Position numbers and translations under genes: made by a program
Notes under the pieces: generated by a model
Database searches by the model: none
What the model was told of the DNA's origin: nothing
What the model saw: only the letters and a program-made list of their open reading frames with translations
Shown: positions 61,950-64,000 of the stretch, in pieces
Position numbering within the stretch: the first letter of the stretch is position 1
Layout of the letters: every line of letters begins with the position of its first letter
Source: Actinotalea soli
GTDB lineage: Bacteria > Actinomycetota > Actinomycetes > Actinomycetales > Cellulomonadaceae
NCBI RefSeq assembly: GCF_017565425.1
Contig: NZ_JAGEMK010000007.1
Location: 62,001 to 126,000, forward strand
Reading direction: 5' to 3'
DNA length: 64,000 nt

Positions 61950-64000
61950 GCGCCGACCACGCGCCCCTCGGGCTGCACCGGGCAGGAGCGGCTCACGGGG
62001 CAGGTGCGGCACAGGGCGTTGACCGTCGCGGTCGGGGCCGAGCGGGTGACGGCTTCGACGACCTCCTCGAGCATCCCCTCGACCCAGCGGGGGTCCTCGT
62101 CCTCCGTGGGAGCGACCTGCTCCCGCCCGGCCCAGGTCTTGTTCGCCGTGCCGACGTAGACGAGGGAGGCGCCGCCGCTGGTGCTGCCCGGTGCCAGGTG
62201 CTCGAACGCCCCCGCCTCCACCGCTGCCTGGTAGGCGCCGAGCTGGGCGTGCCGGGCGGCCTCGCCCTTGGCCACGGGACTACGCCCGGTCTTGAGGTCC
62301 ACGACCCGCAGCCGGGGTCGGCCGTCAGGGCCGTCCTCAGCGCGTTCGAGCCGGTCGACGCTCCCCCGCAGGACCACCCGGCCGAGCTCGACGTGGAAGG
62401 GTTCCTCGACCGCGACCACCGCACCCGCGGTACGCAGGTAGGCCGCGAGGTGCCGGATCATCGCCGCGGCCCGGCGGCGCTGGACCGACCCGACCCAGCC
62501 CTCGGCGAGGCCGAGCCGGGACCAGCGTTCGTCGAGGGCCGCGGCGAGCTCGGCCTCGGTGCCGGTCGGCAGGGCTGCGGCGATCTCGTGCACGAGGGTC
62601 CCCAGGGACTGCTCACGGGAGTCCGCGGCCCTGCCCCCGGCGGCCTCGAGGGCCCAGCGCAGGGCGCAGGAGGAGGCCGACTCGAGGGTCGAGGGGCTCA
62701 GCGGCACCGGCTCCTCCTCGGACCAGAGCGGGGCCGTGGTCGAGAGCGCCGTGGTGCCGTACCACTGGTCGGGACGCGCACCGGGGACGGCGTGGGCCAC
62801 GAGGCGGGCCAGGAGCCGGGCCGCCGGGTGGTCCGGCCCAGGCACGACGCCGTCCGCGAGGGCGACGCCCTCGAGCTCGGCGCGGCACTGGGCCACGACG
62901 GCACGCAGGTCGAGGCCCGGGGGGACGGTGGTGAGCCGGTGGTCCGGGCCCTCGTCCTGCGGACCCGGGTCGATCAGGTCCACCAGGCCGGAGGGCTGGT
63001 GATCGGTGTCCCGCACGGCGGTCACGACGAGCTGTCGCCGGGCGCGAGAGGTCGCGACCGCAAACGCCCGCAGCTCGTCGTCGAGCACCGCGGCGCGGGC
63101 CTCGGCCGCCGCGGAGGCCCCGTCACCTGCGACCCCCGGGACGCCCCGGCCCGAGAGCAGGTCGACGAGCTGCTGCGCACCGAGCATCGAGTCCCGCAGA
63201 CGCAGGTCGGGCCACGTCCCCTCCTGGACCCCGGCGACCACCACGACCTCCCACTCGCCGCCGGCCGCTCCGGCCGCGGTGAGCAGGGCGACGGACTCGG
63301 CGGTGTCGCCGTGCGCGGCGAGGGAGTCCGCCGGCAGGTCCTGCGAGCGCAGGTGCTCGAGGAAGGCCTCGGCCGGGGCCTGGGGCAGCCGGTCGACGAA
63401 CTGCTCGGCCGCGCGGAACAGCGCGAGCACCGCGTCGAGGTCACGGTCGGCCCGTGCCCCGCCAGGTCCGCCCGCGAGCGCGCTGCGCCGCCAGCCCTCG
63501 CCGAGGGCGGCGGTCGACCACAGCGCCCAGAGGACGTCCAGCACGGACGCCCCGGGGTCGGCCGCGACGGCGCGCCCCGCGGCCAGGACCTGGGCCAGCC
63601 GCTGCACGGGCCGGCGCACGGTGGCCGGCAGGGTGTGGGCGCGGCCCGGCTCGGCGAGCACCTCGGCGAGCAGGGGGTCGCTCGAACGACCGCCCCCGGC
63701 CGCGAGCTCCTCGGCGCGCAGGGCGCGACGCACGCGGCGCAGGCCCACCGCGTCGAGCCCGCCGAGCGGGGACGTGAGCAGCAACGACGCGACCTCGGCG
63801 TCGAGGGCCTCAGGGTCGAGGACGCAGGCCAAGGCGTCGAGCAACGGGCGCACGGCCGGCTCGGCGCGGAGCGGGACGTCGCTGCCCACCACCGCCACGG
63901 GAACCTGCGCGGCGAGCAACGCCCGGCGCAGGGCGGTGACCTGGGCCCCCGAGCGCACCACGACGGCCATCGCGCTCCACGGCACCCCGTCGTGCAGGCG
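61946..64000 (-). CDS. adnA: AdnA subunit of the AdnAB helicase-nuclease (partial)
   Basis: The C-terminal 684 residues are present; the N-terminal motor start lies beyond the right edge. Visible are the helicase domain 2 region (GGEWEVVVVAGVQEGTWPDLR) and a RecB-like nuclease (SLGTLVHEIAAALP, RLRVVDLKTGRSPV, HAQLGAYQAAVEAG). Cys in ESASSCALRWALE and the C-terminal CRTCPVSRSCPV triple give the four ligands of an AddB-type 4Fe-4S cluster. Its stop overlaps the adnB start, so the subunits are translated together. Confidence 0.92.
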   Translation of the reverse strand, partial: RLHDGVPWSAMAVVVRSGAQVTALRRALLAAQVPVAVVGSDVPLRAEPAVRPLLDALACVLDPEALDAEVASLLLTSPLGGLDAVGLRRVRRALRAEELAAGGGRSSDPLLAEVLAEPGRAHTLPATVRRPVQRLAQVLAAGRAVAADPGASVLDVLWALWSTAALGEGWRRSALAGGPGGARADRDLDAVLALFRAAEQFVDRLPQAPAEAFLEHLRSQDLPADSLAAHGDTAESVALLTAAGAAGGEWEVVVVAGVQEGTWPDLRLRDSMLGAQQLVDLLSGRGVPGVAGDGASAAAEARAAVLDDELRAFAVATSRARRQLVVTAVRDTDHQPSGLVDLIDPGPQDEGPDHRLTTVPPGLDLRAVVAQCRAELEGVALADGVVPGPDHPAARLLARLVAHAVPGARPDQWYGTTALSTTAPLWSEEEPVPLSPSTLESASSCALRWALEAAGGRAADSREQSLGTLVHEIAAALPTGTEAELAAALDERWSRLGLAEGWVGSVQRRRAAAMIRHLAAYLRTAGAVVAVEEPFHVELGRVVLRGSVDRLERAEDGPDGRPRLRVVDLKTGRSPVAKGEAARHAQLGAYQAAVEAGAFEHLAPGSTSGGASLVYVGTANKTWAGREQVAPTEDEDPRWVEGMLEEVVEAVTRSAPTATVNALCRTCPVSRSCPVQPEGRVVGA

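Overview
The window is uniformly high-GC DNA with dense gene packing, GTG and ATG starts, many leaderless-looking promoters (TANNNT hexamer 5-6 nt before the start codon) and actinobacterial marker genes: WhiB7, mycoredoxin, AdnAB, UvrD2, a DUF2342 metalloprotease, UPF0182 and a PPA1309-family protein. A Micrococcales-type actinobacterium (Cellulomonas/Sanguibacter/Oerskovia-like) is the best guess. Genus is not determined. I see no phage, IS, integrase, CRISPR or rRNA genes.

Layout. 1-147: start of a nagA-like amidohydrolase. 383-1488: a tightly coupled pair, a short AdoMet-decarboxylase-fold (SpeD-like) protein and a LuxI-like GNAT protein, behind strong dyads; this is the most unusual unit here. 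1507-3819: GGDEF-EAL membrane protein. 4013-8319: GntR-prpD-prpB-prpC methylcitrate-cycle operon with paired operators. 8633-13844: a 35-aa membrane peptide overlapping a second GGDEF-EAL protein, two small membrane proteins and a polA-like exonuclease/polymerase. 13855-16458: GNAT, OsmC and a glycerophosphodiester phosphodiesterase. 16589-27496: carbohydrate-uptake island, with two complete sugar ABC importers around a GH35 beta-galactosidase and a divergent LacI regulator with visible operators. 27550-31223: FecBCD-type importer with a SAM methyltransferase built into the operon. 31284-36227: ATP-dependent DNA ligase, then a TetR-MMPL exporter unit with operator doublets. 36323-39776: DUF808, an SQR-like flavoprotein, DUF1810 and an AlgH/YqgE protein. 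40146-43643: a secreted Ig-repeat protein and an unidentified polytopic membrane protein next to initiator tRNA-fMet, possibly a strain-variable insert.

44145-64000 is a conserved actinobacterial core block whose order matches M. tuberculosis Rv3193c-Rv3202c: UPF0182, PPA1309 family, PDZ/Lon-like, DUF2342, WhiB7, UvrD2, Mrx1, NudC, AdnB and AdnA, with extra genes (YgjP-like, DUF5679, a TOMM-type ThiF-like protein, an aminoglycoside-kinase-fold protein). It combines DNA repair (UvrD2, AdnAB), thiol redox (Mrx1) and intrinsic antibiotic resistance control (WhiB7). The whiB7 gene has a readable regulatory leader: AT-rich WhiB7 box, -35/-10, upstream ORF and attenuator hairpin.

Functions are assigned by reading translated sequence and recognising family motifs; no database search was run. 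Start codons were chosen from Shine-Dalgarno (SD) sequences, overlaps with upstream genes, or leaderless -10 placement.
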